64,000 nucleotides of DNA from contig NC_064763.1 of NCBI RefSeq assembly GCF_011397635.1, forward strand, positions 21,651,437 to 21,715,436, written 5' to 3'. The stretch comes from Epinephelus fuscoguttatus (taxonomy: Eukaryota > Chordata > Actinopteri > Perciformes > Serranidae). The notes below the pieces were generated by a model that ran no database searches, had not been told where the DNA came from, and saw only the letters and a list, made by a program, of their open reading frames with translations. The stretch's first letter is position 1. Each line of letters begins with the position of its first letter. A program made the position numbers and the translations under genes. This document shows, in pieces, positions 1 through 12,673 of this stretch.

Positions 1-485
1 TTAGTTTTACTGACTATATTGAAGCAAACTGTAAAACTAGATCACTTACAATAGTAACATATTAATAATAATATTATGTTAATAACCTAAATTAATAATA
101 AAATAAATTTTTGGATCATTTGTCATATCATCAAGAATATCGTTATCGGAAAAATACCCTCAAATATCGCATAATTATTTTAGGAAAATATCGCCCACCA
201 CTACTTTCTACCATAAAGAAATCATCAATAACAGCTTGTAAACACAACCATACGTATTCCAGCTGGAATATGATCCAAAATCAAAGAGAAATAAACAACA
301 TCACCAACCACCATCAAGACTACATGTCAAGCTGATGTCAGCTTGTAGCATAGAGTATTCAGAATGGTCTGAAACCTGAGGTTTTTGCTCACAGTGATTA
401 CTTTAACATACATTTACCTCATTATCTGAAACTTTGGCCATGTTTAATATGAACATCTGACACTGTAATATTATGTATATGACAG
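1..485. other. AT-rich stretch, no gene seen
   Basis: AT-rich sequence with ATA/TAA runs near 60-110. A 74-codon open frame at 111-335 has no recognisable domain and no splice-site support. The stretch ends where the AATC-type tail of the neighbouring LINE begins. Confidence 0.6.
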
Positions 486-767
486 AAAATAAATCAATCA
501 ATCAATTTTATTTATAAAGCCCAATATCACAAATCACAATTTGCCTCACAGGGCTTTACAGCATACGACATCCCTCTGTCCTTAAGACCCTCACAGCGGA
601 TAAGGAAAAACTCCCCAAAAAAACCCTTTAACGGGGAAAAAAAAACGGTAGAAACCTCAGGAAGAGCAACTGAGGAGGGATCCCTCTTCCAGGACGGACA
701 GACGTGCAATAGATGTCGTACAGAACAGATCAGCATAATAAATTAACAGTAATCCATATGACACAAT

Positions 768-787
768 GAGAGAGAGAGAGAGAGAGA
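768..787. repeat. (GA)n microsatellite
   Basis: Ten uninterrupted GA dinucleotides within the LINE 3' UTR. Confidence 0.9.
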
Positions 788-1152
788 TGCAGGTAATGAC
801 AGTAGCTTACAACAACATTAATGAAAGTAATAATATTATAGTTATAGTTCTGGCTACTGCGGTACAATATGTTGAAAGTATGTATTAATACCTGGCAGTA
901 CACATGTGTGACAATAATCATATGTGTATAATAACAGAAGAAGTATGACTAATGACTAATGATGGCAGCAGCAGCAGCAGCAGGAGGCATCTGGCGGGAC
1001 CACGGCAGCAGCACAACCACACACGTCACGCTGTCCAGGCACCGCTGTGATATGAGTTAATCTGAGAGACAGTGGAGCACAAAGGCTCCGGAGAAGAAGC
1101 CGAGTTAGTGACATCCAGAATGGCGGGTTAGCTAGATGCAGTAATAGGATCT

Positions 1153-1177
1153 GAGAGAGAGAGAGAGAGAGAGAGAG
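1153..1177. repeat. (GA)n microsatellite
   Basis: About twelve GA units, again inside the LINE 3' UTR. A short CAG run lies nearby at about 965-982. Confidence 0.9.
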
Positions 1178-1264
1178 GGGCCCGGTGTATTATAGGGGTC
1201 CTCCGGCAGACTAGGCCTAAGTCAGCCTAACTAAGGGCTGGTGGTACAGGTGCCTGTTTGTGCC

Positions 1265-3399
1265 CTAACTATAAGCTTTATCAAAGAGGAAAGTCTTAAG
1301 TCTAGTCTTAAAGGTGGAGAGGGTGTCTGCCTCCCGGACCGTAACAGGAAGATGATTCCACAGGAGAGGAGCCTGATAGCTGAAGGCTCTGGCTCCTGAT
1401 CTACTTTTTGAGACTTTAGGGACCACGAGTAACCCTGCGTTCTCAGAGCGCAGTGTTCTGGTGGGATAATAAGGCACTATGAGCTCTCTAAGATATGACG
1501 GAGCTTGACCATTTAGAGCTTTATAAGTTAACAGTAGGATTTTAAATTCAATTCTGGATTTTACAGGGAGCCAGTGCAGAGAAGCTAAAACAGGAGAGAT
1601 ATGATCGCGCTTTCTTAGTTCCTGTTAGTACACGTGCTGCTGCATTCTGAATTAGCTGGAGAGTTTTTAAGGACTTACTAGAGCTACCTGATAATAGAGA
1701 GTTACAGTAATCCAGCCTTGAGGTAACAAAAGCGTGGACCAATTTTTCTGCATCTTTCGGTCAGGATAGGCCTAATTTTCGCAATATTACGCAGATGAAA
1801 AAATGCAGTCCATGAGGTTTGCTTTAAATGAGAATTAAAAGACAAATCTTGATCAAATATTACTCCGAGGTTTCTTACGGTAGTGGCAGAGGCCAGAGCA
1901 ATGCCATCTAGAGAAACTATGTCATCAGATAAAGAGTCTCTGAGTTGTTTGGGGCCAAGAACAATAACTTCAGTTTTGTCTGAATTTAACATCAGGAAAT
2001 TGGTGCTCATCCAAGTTTTTATGTCTTTAAGGCAATTATGGAGTTTAGTTAATTGATTGCTTTCTTCTGGCTTCATTGATAAATACAACTGAGTATCATC
2101 CGCATAACAATGGAAATTTATAGAGTGATTTCTAATGATGTTACCTAAAGGAAGCATATATAGAGTAAACAGGATTGGTCCGAGCACAGAACTCATGGAA
2201 CTCCAAAACAAACTTTAGTACGTAAGGATGGTTCATTGCGAACGTCAACAAATTGAAAATGATCAGATAAATAAGATTTAAACCAGCTTAGTGCAGAACC
2301 TTTTAAGCCAATTAAGTGATCCAGTCTCTGCAGTAGAATTTGATGGTCAATTGTGTCAAACGCCGCACTAAGATCTAATAAAACAAGTACAGAGACGAGT
2401 CCTTTGTCTGAAGCAATCAGAAGGTCATTTGTAATTTTAACTAGAGCTGTCTCAGTGCTATGATGCACTCTAAATCCTGACTGAAATTCCTCAAATAAAT
2501 TATTATCCTGGAGAAAATCACACAGCTGGTCTGCGACTACTTTCTCAAGGATCTTTGACATAAAGGGAAGATTAGATATTGGTCTATAGTTGGCTAACAC
2601 CTCTGGATCCAGGGTGGGCTTTTTTAGGAGAGGTTTAATTACAGCTACCTTAAAAGACTGTGGTACATAGCCTGTTAATAAGGATATATTGATCATATCT
2701 AATATATGAGTGTTAACTAAAGGAAAGACCTCCTTAAGTAGCCTAGTTGGGATGGGGTCTAAGAGACACGTTGATGATTTGGATGAAGAAATCACTGCAG
2801 TCAATTCTTGAAGAGAAATTGGGGAGAAGCAATCTAAATATATATTAGATTTTACAGCTGTGTTTGAGGTTAGATAGGTACTATCTGAGGGCAGGAGGTC
2901 ATGAATTTTGCCTCTAATAGTTAGAATTTTGTCATTAAAAAAGCTCATAAAATCATTACTGCTAAGGGCTAAGGGAATACAAGGCTCAATAGAGCTTTGA
3001 CTCTCAGTCAGCCTGGCTACAGTGCTGAAAAGAAACCTGGGGTTGTTCTTATTGTCTTCTATTAGAGCTGAGTAATAGTTTGCTCTGGCATTGGAGGCCC
3101 CTCTTATAAGTTTTGAGACTGTCTGTCCAGATTAAACGAGATTCTTCCAGTTTGGTTAATCGCCAACTCCTTTCAAATTTTCGCGATATTTGTTTTAACT
3201 TACGGGTTTGACAGTTATACCAAGGAGCGAACTTTCTTTGCTTTTTTAACTTCTTTTTAAGAGGAGCTACAGAGTCGAGCGTTGTTAGCGAGCCTACGGT
3301 GCTATCAACAAAATGATCAATTCGGGAGAGGTTAAAGTCGGTACGGGAAACCTCTGTTACTGAAGGACTTAGTATTGAATTTAACGACAGAGTAATCAT
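1265..3399 (-). pseudogene. L2 LINE ORF2, reverse transcriptase and C-terminal domain, broken
   Basis: Segment 3049-3399 is the linker between endonuclease and RT. Segment 2193-2948 carries the early RT motifs (NYRPISNLPF, FQSGFR) and motif A (LLDLSAAFDTID). The GVPQGS motif B is hit by a frameshift and stop near 2190-2200. Segment 1702-2211 has [11 protein letters not shown] and the catalytic YADD in [11 protein letters not shown]. Two more frame changes, near 1740 and 1600, separate the C-terminal pieces 1548-1742 ([10 protein letters not shown]) and 1265-1477 (LWNHLPVTVR, STFKTRLKTFLF). These motifs are typical of L2/CR1 RTs. The catalytic sites are readable, but the ORF is interrupted at least three times. 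Confidence 0.85.
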
Positions 3400-4181
3400 T
3401 TCCTTAAATTTTGCGACAGCACTATCTGATAAACATCTAGTATAGTAACTGTTGCTGAGTGGTAATCGAGTAAAAAGAAATCAAAAGTAATCAGATAATG
3501 ATCCGATAGCAAGGGATTCTGTGGAAAGACTTTTAGGTTATCAATTTCAATTCCATACGTCAGAACTAGATCGAGGGTATGGTTAAAACAATGAGTAGGT
3601 TCATGTACACCCTGACTGAAGCCAATGGAGTCTAATAATGAGATAAACGCGTAGCCAGGAGTCATTATCAACTCCGACATGAATGTTAAAATCGCCTACA
3701 CAATAATAACTTTATCTGATTTAAGAACTAAACTGGATAAAAACTCTGAGAATTCAGATAAAAATTCAGAATACGGGCCAGGAGCACGGTACACTATAAC
3801 AAATAAAAGTGGCTGCAGGTTTTCCAGGTCGGATGTAAAAGACTAAGAACGAGGCTTTCAAATGAATTATAATCTAGTTTAGGTTTAGGACTGATTAACA
3901 GACTAGAGTTAAAAATGGCTGCAACTCCCTCGGCCGCTGCCTCGAGGAATGTGGGTATTATTATGACTGGGAGGAGTGGACTCATTTAGACTGACATATT
4001 CATCTTGACACAGCCAGGTTTCAGTGAGACTGAGTAAATCAATATGATTATCTGATATTAATTCGTTTACTAACACTGCTTTAGACGATAGAGACCTGAT
4101 ATTCAACAGTCCGCATTTAATTCTCCTGTTTTGTCTTTCTGTCACAGAAGAGGTTTTAATTTTTATGAGGTTGTTATGCAC
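3396..4181 (-). pseudogene. L2 LINE ORF2, APE endonuclease region, broken
   Basis: The first part (3909-4181) carries NIRSLSSKA and LLSLTETWL, the N-terminal APE-endonuclease signatures with the catalytic Glu in TETW. The middle continues in a different frame at 3794-3985. The C-terminal part (3396-3680) holds LLSDHYLITFDF, matching the SDH motif with the catalytic His. At least two frame changes, and missing sequence between the pieces, make it non-functional. The domain would nick target DNA for target-primed reverse transcription. Confidence 0.75.
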
Positions 4182-4340
4182 AACTCCTCTTTGTTTAATT
4201 TTAGATTTGGATAATTTAGGCGGTCGGGGACAGACACCGCTTTGTATAAAACTATTAAAACTATGGCTGGGTAACTGAACTAGAAGCTCAGAGAGGCGTT
4301 TAGGACTGCGCCTCCGAGTCCTGGTCTCAACTCTGGGTTG

Positions 4341-5171
4341 TCAGGGATTTAAATTACTAATAAAGTTTGCCAGGTTCCTAGAAATGAGAGCAGCTCCATC
4401 CAAAGTGGGATGAATGCCGTCTCTCCTAATAAGACCAGGTTTTCCCCAGAAAGTTTGCCAATTATTAACAAAACCCACATCGTTTGCTGGACACCACCTG
4501 GACAGCCAGCGGTTAAATGATGACGTGCGGCTAAACATGTCATCACTGGTCAGATTTGGGAGGGGTCCAGAGAAAACTACGGAGTCCGACATCGTTTTTG
4601 CATATTCACACACCGAAGCAATATTAATTTTAGTGACCTCCGATTGGCGTAACTGGGTGTCATTGCCGCCGACGTGAATAACAATCTTACTGAATCTACG
4701 TTTAGCTTTAGCCAGCAGCTTTAAATTAGATTCAATGTCGCCCGCTCTGGCCCCAGGGATACATTTGACTATGGCCGCTGGTGTTGCTAACTTCACGTTC
4801 CTCAGAATAGAGCTGCCAATAACCAGAGTTTTATCCTCAGCTGGTGGTGAGCCGTGGGCTTCGGCTTGGAGCTGTGCTTCTGGCGGACCGTGACCCAACC
4901 TCCCGGCTGAACGGGAGTTACCGGAGGACAGTTAGCAGAGGCTAAGGCTATGCTATGTGGCTCCGCACCGGCTACAGGGGGCTGGCTAACTACCGCAGCT
5001 GCTGAATGGTTTTCCATGGTGCGGAGCCGCGCTTCTAATTCACTAAGCCTCGCCTCCAACGCAGCAAATAAGCTACACTTATTACAATTACCACTGTCGC
5101 TAAAGGAGGCAGAGGCATAACTGAACATTTGACACACCGGGCAAGAAAGAGCAGGAGAAGGAGAAGCCATG
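4341..5171 (-). pseudogene. L2 LINE ORF1 with CxxC pair and SGNH/GDSL esterase domain, frameshifted
   Basis: The chosen start is the ATG at 5171, giving MASPSPALSCPVCQ; an earlier in-frame ATG at 5209 is possible. A CPVC...CNKC pair suggests a small zinc-binding motif. It is followed by a leucine/glutamate heptad-like stretch (LEARLSELEARL) compatible with a coiled coil. The esterase domain continues in another frame at 4341-4898, with the block I serine in VIGSSI, the block III GGND, and the C-terminal DGIHP carrying the catalytic Asp and His. The switch of frame lies around 4800-4900, so this copy is broken. ORF1 proteins of this kind are known from CR1/L2 LINEs; the esterase role in retrotransposition is not settled. 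Confidence 0.8.
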
Positions 5172-5349
5172 GCTAAGTTAATGTAGCTAACAAGGCTAAG
5201 AGCGTGCAAACAACAGCTAAGAGATTAGCGAGAAAGTCGTAGAAAGGAGGAGAGCTATAGGTGCTTAAACAGAACCAGTGTGGGTTATGACTTGAAGTAG
5301 ACGTAAAAGCAGCGTTAAAGCAACTGAGGTGAGAAAGCAGGCAAGTGGA

Positions 5350-7640
5350 ATTCACCAGAGCAGTACAGAGACGCTGTCACAGAAACACCGGAAATGACAC
5401 AACTCGCTTACCGCAATACGTCAGCACGTCAGCAGGAGCATCAGGCGGGAAACAGAGCAGGGAAAAGCTTGATTGGTCACCTCTAAGTAGGATAACCAAA
5501 AGTGTTCAGACTGGTGTGCAAGTAAAAGATGATTCAGAAAATAGGTTTTTAGGGCCTTTGAAGTCTTTAAAACTTTCAGAGAAACTATATAAATCTACAG
5601 ATACAAAGACAAAAACTTCTGCATGACATTTGACATTTTGCACAACAAGACTGAAACAGTGAATATGGCCATTTAAGATACTATTTGTCACGTAAATTAG
5701 AAATATAAATCTACTTGGACAAACACACTGCAGCCATTTCTTGTGGACTCTTGCATTCAAAAACTGATTTAGGAATAATGTGACTGAAGTGAGTTGCTTC
5801 TTGAGTGTAATATCTGAATTGAATGGGATCATTAGATATGACAGAAGCTCATAAATACCATAGAGATGGAGACAGATCAAGTTTTTGGAAGGTGCGTTTC
5901 TTGATATTTTTACACCCTTTTAGGTAAACCCACATATTGAATAAAGAGGTATAAATCATTGCAGTAAATTTCCGCAAAAAAAAACCCTCAAGCCCGAATA
6001 CAAGTACCTCATAAAACACAATCACAGAATAATTTGTGGATAATAAATTTAGCGCACAGTGTGTGAAGCCTGCAACAGTTTCACAGCCACTTTTACTATA
6101 AATGGCTCAAAGCTTTCTTCATCTTAAACACATTTACATATTCCGAATTGCTACAGCGTTAAGATTAAAGAACTGAAGTTGAAATTTTCCTACCTGTCAC
6201 ATCACCCAATTTTAAACAAGCGAGATAAAACTGAGGGGGGAGAAGCGTTCAAAGGGCTGCTTATAAACGCGGGAAATTTCACAGTCATGTGGAAGTAAAT
6301 GGGTTTTGTGAGAACCATAACAATGTCAGCTTTCCAACCATATCACCTTTCAATGGGGCCTCAAACTGTAACGTTCCCTCTCTGTCATTTCCATCGACAT
6401 TTTAGCGTTCATTCTCCCGTCAAACCGTTCATCCATCAGCATTTTCTATACATTACAGACACATAAAATGCGAGATAAAGGGGTAAACTATGTCAATCAG
6501 CATTTAAACGGGAGGAGAAAGAAGTACGTTGCTGGAAAAACAGGTGATAAACAGGCATCAAGGTAAAGATTTAAACGTTTATTTTATACTTTAATATCCC
6601 TTTTTCCTATTCATGCCATCAACAAAGCATCTAACCGCACAGCAAAGGGTAGTGATCCATTACAGCATGATAACAGTCATTTTGACTAGATGAAACAAGT
6701 CAGGCCACTCAATTAAACTCAAGCAGCTGTCAAATTCAACTTAAATGACATGACCTGCTAACTAATAAATCCTAACTGCTCGGTGTATTTTGTTTGTCCT
6801 TGCGGGTAATTTAATCATATTTATAAAAGCAATGCTGGTCTCATTTATTACAACTGTCCTTGTTTCAACTCCACTAAATATTCCTGCGATCCTCAACGCC
6901 GGCAGGAAGAGGACTTACTGTCAGGCTGGACTCCTTCAGACTGCAGCAGGGGGTTTAGAAAGTCGAGCCTGTACAGAGTGACTTCCCCCCCCCATGGGAC
7001 TCACCAAGGCACAACCAAATATTTACAGAGGCGCACATTCTTAAATCCACATCGCAGCCATCATTTGTACCCTGCAGAGGCAGATGTGAAGCATTCTTGG
7101 CACAGAGAGCAGGCTGGCACAGCAGGACGAGCGGGGCAGAGAGGAAGCGAAAGGGAAGGTGAGAGAAAGTCGGGGTTAAAGAGGGACAGCATCACCACAT
7201 GTTGGAGGGTCAGCAGTGGTAATGAGACTGGAGATGTTTTGTGTTTTTCTTATTTTCAGTAAATCCCATGAAACGCCAAAACCATACAATGTATTGACAA
7301 CAAGCGCTGTATATCTTGTTCCTCTGTGGCCCAGAGCTCCACTGATATTGGAAAAACTATTAAAAAACTAGAAAAGTGCACCCAGTAGAGTGCACATCTC
7401 CACCAGGCATTCCTGTAATTCCAGAAGATGTGGTGCAGCACATCCTAGAAGCATCCCAAAAATACATGCCTCATGTCGCATGGAGTAGATCTCCTGCTAA
7501 CAGGTACTGTATGTGAATATAGATGCAATATAATTACGAGGATGAATGTACAGATGTAACCGGTGGACTCTAGTGATGCCTGCGTTGTGTTGATATAAAG
7601 AGGCCCAGACTGTAAATATCTTGGAGGCGATCTCCGTTTA
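5350..7640. other. Intergenic, no gene recognised
   Basis: Mixed-composition DNA. Open frames at 5345-5626, 5506-5880, 6790-6981 and 6978-7262 are short, carry no known domain and overlap on opposite strands. There is a short C-run near 6987 and AT-rich patches. Nothing supports a gene. Confidence 0.5.
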
Positions 7641-7642
7641 TT

Positions 7643-7835
7643 CCTGACAGCAAGTGGCAAAAACAAAATCCTCCGTCAAATACAACCATCCAAACTCGAG
7701 CCCCTCTCCAGTGGAGCACAACAGCAAAAGGGCAGCCATGTTACATTCATTTAAGTCCAATAAAACACAGTGAACATACCTGACAGGAAGTGGCAAAAAC
7801 GAAATCTTCCGTCAAATACAACCATACAAACGCCA
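7643..7835. repeat. Diverged tandem duplication of a ~50-bp segment
   Basis: The segment at 7643-7695 recurs at 7779-7835, sharing AAGTGGCAAAAAC and TCCGTCAAATACAACCAT with a few substitutions. A following stretch (gagcacaacagc) also occurs both near 7716 and near 7957. The second copy is the one into which the element at 7971 appears to have inserted, so the first copy approximates the empty site. Confidence 0.6.
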
Positions 7836-7970
7836 GCCCCTACAAAAAATTAAACATCACAAGATCATGTTAGCACAAAATTAACTTATAAACACAGCTT
7901 AACAGCGCTAAAACACAGAAATTACAATGACAGCAATGTCGCTTACCTCTCCCACAGAGCACAACAGCTA

Positions 7971-8525
7971 ACCTGGAAATCCAGATGCCCCACCCCTAGC
8001 AAATTCAAATTTGCTCTGCACGGGAATCTGGCCCTGACGAGCAGAATCAGACCAATCAGATCAGTCTATCTGACAGAGGCGGGCTCTGGGCGGGCTTAAC
8101 ATGATGATGACAGCACGGTAGGAGTCTAAAAGTAAATAGCCAAGATGGCAGCTAGCGAAAGGACCGCGTCCATTCAATTTAGCTTTGGAAGAAATGCTAA
8201 GCCAACTACACTTAATCTTTTTCCTTGAGAGAGGAACAGAAGACTGCCCTAGAAGCCTTCATTTCCAGGAAGGACGTTTTTGCCATTTTGCCGACGGGAT
8301 ACAGCAAAAGCATAATATATCAGTTAGCCCCACTGTTCGGCAAACAAATGGGGCTTAGTGCAAAGAATACGTCACCTTGTTTTTTGCTCTGATTGGCCAT
8401 CGTGTTATCCAATTGCGTGCGGCGGCATTTAATATGCCTCAGTTAGTGCCGCCCCTTGGGTAGGAAGGGTGTATCAGTGAGGGCCACACTCAAAATCTTT
8501 CCAGATTTGAGTCTGGATTTCCAGG
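7971..8525. mobile_element. MITE-like element with terminal inverted repeats, carrying a helicase fragment
   Basis: The left end reads ACCTGGAAATCCAGA and the right end TCTGGATTTCCAGG, imperfect terminal inverted repeats of about 14 bp. GCTA occurs at both flanks (7967-7970 and 8525-8528), a possible short target duplication. The interior holds a broken frame similar to the N-terminus of a RecQ-type helicase. At about 555 bp and without a transposase, it would be non-autonomous. The superfamily is not determined. Confidence 0.6.
8145..8392 (+). pseudogene. RecQ/DEAD-like helicase N-terminal fragment, frameshifted
   Basis: An ATG at 8145 in a good start context (AAGATGG) opens 27 codons ending in TGA at 8226-8228. 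In the next frame (8216-8392) a 58-codon stretch reads EEQKTALEAF, then KDVFAILPTGYSKSIIYQLA. This is the layout of the helicase Q-motif followed by motif I (Walker A) in RecQ-family enzymes. The Walker A is altered: TGYSKS where TG[YF]GKS is expected. A one-base shift between the two frames and the stop after Lys-Asn-Thr-Ser-Pro leave only a fragment. It may be a captured first coding exon. The helicase assignment is from motif order alone. Confidence 0.6.
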
Positions 8526-8529
8526 CTAC

Positions 8530-11500
8530 ACACCAGCAAAAGGGGAGAGGTAAGGCGGGAGTCACCCCTTTATAGGTAGGGTACCCCCAGAGGTGAACGT
8601 AGGGGTACATGAACTGAGTATCAAATGCTCCACATATTGACTATGGAGACCTAAGCATGTCAAGTAATAACAACTGAAACAAATTTTGTGTAACTGACCC
8701 TGTTACACAGACCAAATCACCGTGACGTCACGCAAACAACAACAATCACTTCCGGGTAGCAAACTTACAGTTGATTACAATTATGGAGATATGTAAAACT
8801 GGCAAACCTGCTGATTTTCTGTTTTCATTTTCGGCTGTAACTGTAACGTTTTAAGATAAATAGTTAAACACAGTGGTCCAACCCATCTGTCGTTTCTGCT
8901 GTGCTTATTTTATGTGCTTTGTTGCTTTGTCGTCACCTTTGATAAAGCAAATCTAGCACAGAAGCTAAACGATGTACTGCTGTGGACGGGGCTGCAGCAA
9001 AACATATTTCAGCCACCTAAAAAAAACCCACTATCTATAGTGGTATATTTGCTCCACTCTACCTTACGGCTTCAATCCCCTGTCACAGCCTTTTCTGACA
9101 AGGGATTAGTGGTGAAAATATTCTAAATATAGAGTACACTTAAACTGATACAGATTTTATTTTGGTGGGTGTTTTTAGGTGGCTAACAACAAACTAACTG
9201 AGGCAGTGTCCGCTCACTGCCCTTTGATTTAATTTATGTTTGACACGCGCTAAAAACTACAGTGCCCAGCTGATTTAGAAGATTACTATGACCTTTCTTT
9301 TAAATAAAAGTATATATATTAGTGAGGCTTTCTTTTTAAAGCATAAGATCTTCAGTAGGAATGAATGAGTTTGAGGTGGAGAGCAGTACTGACTGAGGCA
9401 TTGATGATTTGAGTCTTTTCATCGGATTTGTTTACAATAACAGAAATATAGAATATCCCCAGTCTTATCCCTTTAATAGACTCTGGAGGGTGAGTTATTC
9501 TCAGCGTAAAGCTCATCCCCCACAGCCGCTGAAGACTCGCCAAATTACTTATCAAAGATTCATTGTTGATGATTCCCAATTAATGATCTAATTTTCTACA
9601 CCACTGAGCTGACGTACTCCGTCCTACAACATAAGGGACAGAAATACTGGAGGCAGGGAAGGGAGACAAGATCACCACAGATGCATATTGTTGGGGGCTG
9701 TGAGTGAGTGTTAGATCAGCAGTGTTGTAAATTCAGGCAGTCACACAATCGCACACAGAAGTCTCTTCACTGATGGCTATAAAATAAAACGGAATTATTA
9801 GTTTTAAAAAGGACGAGAGTGTTTATTTGGTCGTTTGCTCCCTGCAGGCGTGTTTGTTCGTTAAGTCACAATTACTGTTAGAGCTCTTTCCAGTTCTGAA
9901 ATAAAAGCCAGTGTTTCCAGTTTCCATTAAGTGGGCTGCGGCACCCTGGGGTGCCTTAAGGACAGGCCAAGGGTGCTGCAAGATATCATTGTTCATTTAT
10001 TGTGCATTCTTAATAACACTCCACAGTGGCACTTACATGAACTATGTTTTATGTTCTCAAACATATCAAAGCTAGAAAAAAAAACATAAATATAAAATCA
10101 CCATACAACTGTTTAATACAGCTAATGCCATGACGACCCAAGGTTGCTGGTTTTCATGGTAACACAACACGCTTTCCAGCTCGTTTTCCAGTTCCTCAGG
10201 GAGCTCAGCAGTCAGAGGAAAAGTGACCGTCAGAGAAAGCGTTGGAAAAATATGACACAGTAAACAAAGCTCAAGAAATGCTGATACATCTCAGCCCTCA
10301 GCGCCGTCTGACAGGCTGAATCTGAGCTTGCAAACATAACAACAATCAGACCCAACAACACTCAAAACGAGACAAGGAGCAGGCTGTCAGTAGAGTCAGA
10401 CCTGCAGGTCGTTCAATCTCCCCACAGCAACAGCAGGCAAGCTTCACTGGTTTAGGTTGTTTGTCCTTGTGGACCTTAAATATATTTTAGTTTGTAAAAA
10501 AATGAAAGAAATACATGTAACATATTGTGGAATTTCATTGTAGTCACCGTTTTATTTTAAGTTAAATATTCACCTGAAAATCTGCAGAGAATCTGTCGGC
10601 TTTTATTAAAGGAATACTATTAGATAATGTCATCATCGTATCATTTTACTTAATAATTTTAATATCACTTACCACACCTTGAATTCGTTAAAGAAACTTT
10701 GTTTTTCTTGTATGCCTTCATGGTGAACGAAGAATCCAAAAAAGGCAAACATTCTTCTTTAATTGAAGTAATCAGGGTCCTCATATAACAACAGCGAAAC
10801 TATTTCACGAAAACTTTACAATATAAAACACCTCTGCCTGTGAGTAGCGAGCCCGGAGCATGCCTGGGCATGCACCAGTGTTTTAGCTCTGCTTAAGCAA
10901 AGTTCAAAAGCATACATTTGCCGAGGCATGGTACTCGTCCATCCATGAGATTGTTTGAACTGACGTGATTTTAAGGTTGTAAGGTTTTAATTCAATTGCA
11001 TGTTTGGGTACTGACCATACAACTGGATGAATGAGACTTGGATTATTCTAGACAAGTTGTGCGAGAGTTCGAAAACAGGCGTTTTGATATAGTTTTGCTG
11101 TTGGTAAACGCAGTTAACTTCAATTAATTTGCCTTTTTTTTTTGCCATGGAGGCACATGAGAAAAAAAAAGTTTTCTTCATGAATTCAAGGTAACTCGCT
11201 GTGAGGCCGGTACAGTTAACTCTTAATTTAGCTCAGTCGTACTATTTATCTTGCGTGGGTTCCGACTTTTGAATTCACTCACTCCACCGAGTTCAAATTC
11301 ACCGATTCGTCCATCATCGTGACATGAAACGGAGGTTTCTCAGTTACAATAGAACCAATGAGGAGTAATAACAACAATAGCGAGCCCTGTAGACAAGACG
11401 GACGCTGATATCGAGGCTGTTCTAAGTCGATATGTCTTCTCAATATTGCTTGACACCGATTGTTTTACCTTGCTCCGCTACACTCTTAAAACCCCGACAA

Positions 11501-12670
11501 AACAGGTATGTTGGCATGACTATGCATCAGTTTGGACTTAAAATGACATTAGATTCCAGTGGAAATGTTGGCCCTTAGTGACTGGTTAGGGAAAATCTCA
11601 TTTCCCTCCCTCGATCGATTAGAGTAAGATGGCGTTGACAGTTCTGTCTGATATCGTAAGCCTGTTCATCAACTACAGTGTGCTGCACCTACTCTTTGGC
11701 CTTTGGACTTATATAATAATAAGCAGAGCACTATCCAGGGTGTTTGTACATGAATTCAGATCTGATATTTGGCCTGAGTGAAGCAGCCCCAGGCTTTGGT
11801 AAAGTGGTTAGCAATAACTGAACAGCAGATAATAAATGTGTATTTAATGAGTTAACCTGACAGAAATGAGAGGGTACATGCATAGCCGGCTCTTTGCTGT
11901 AATTTACCAGTGAAAGTGGTTCTTGGGTTGTCAGAGATTGAAACGTTAGGCACCTCTCAAACTGTGTTATTTAAGGGAACAGCTTCAGTGACAGCACTCA
12001 CTCTCCCAGCAGGAGCCACTGTGGAGAGAAACTGAGGGCGGCAATCGATCCAGTGATCTGCTCTGCATGTGGGCAGTGAGTCACAAGTGCAATACAGTCC
12101 TTTATTTCCAACTAACCTACGTGAAATGGCTTTATGACAGAAGGAGGCTGAAAAGCTTCAGAGTTTGCGAGGAGGTCAGAGCTGCGTCCAGCTCCCTGGT
12201 GCAGTAAATGGCTTCATGCCAATCTGTGGGAACAGCTCTGGATGCTGCTGTCACTGATTTCTGTCACACCTTCCTCATCTGTCCGGCCCAGGGCAACATC
12301 TGCTGGAACCTCATCAGGATCATAAAAGGTCACAAGGGACAGATGTTCCCTCTTTTATACCTCAATGTTTACAGTAAATGACCTTTTGCTGAAATTGAGC
12401 TCAATGTTGGCTTTGCTAACTGGACTCTCTAAATTAAATTAAAGCACCCCTCTGCTCTAAAATGTGTTTTTCTTATGTTTATGTCCTCTGAAATGTCTAA
12501 CCTTGAATATACTGACGTGTATCCGAGCAACTAGAGTGTTTTCACAACTGTCTACTGAGGGCGGCAATGTCTGTGCACTTTCCTAAAATCTGAGATTCAA
12601 ATGAACACCTAGATCTGGTACAAAGGTGCATCTCGAATAAGTAAGCCAATAACTGTCTAATACAGGAAAC
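8530..12670. other. Intergenic, no gene recognised
   Basis: About 4 kb without a supported gene. Open frames at 8914-9126, 9352-9579, 10987-11181 and 12542-12787 are short and lack domains. Sequence at 9940-9990 (CACCCTGGGGTGCC) resembles the end of a fish hAT-type repeat but no partner end was found. Confidence 0.45.
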
Positions 12671-12673
12671 ATA

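Larger units (their letters stand above)
486..5345 (-). mobile_element. L2-clade LINE, nearly full-length but degraded
   Basis: On the minus strand, in order, are an ORF1 with a CxxC pair, a heptad-like stretch and an SGNH/GDSL esterase-like domain, then an ORF2 with an APE-type endonuclease, a reverse transcriptase and the usual C-terminal domain, then a 3' UTR of about 780 bp. The 3' end carries a short TTGA/ATTG repeat tail (about 488-510), typical of L2/CR1-group elements. The reading frames are broken by several frameshifts, so the copy is inactive. The 5' edge near 5345 is estimated from where ORF1 and its short leader end. The L2 assignment rests on the RT motifs and on the esterase-bearing ORF1 known in fish L2 and CR1 elements. 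A related group such as Rex1/Babar is less likely. Confidence 0.85.
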
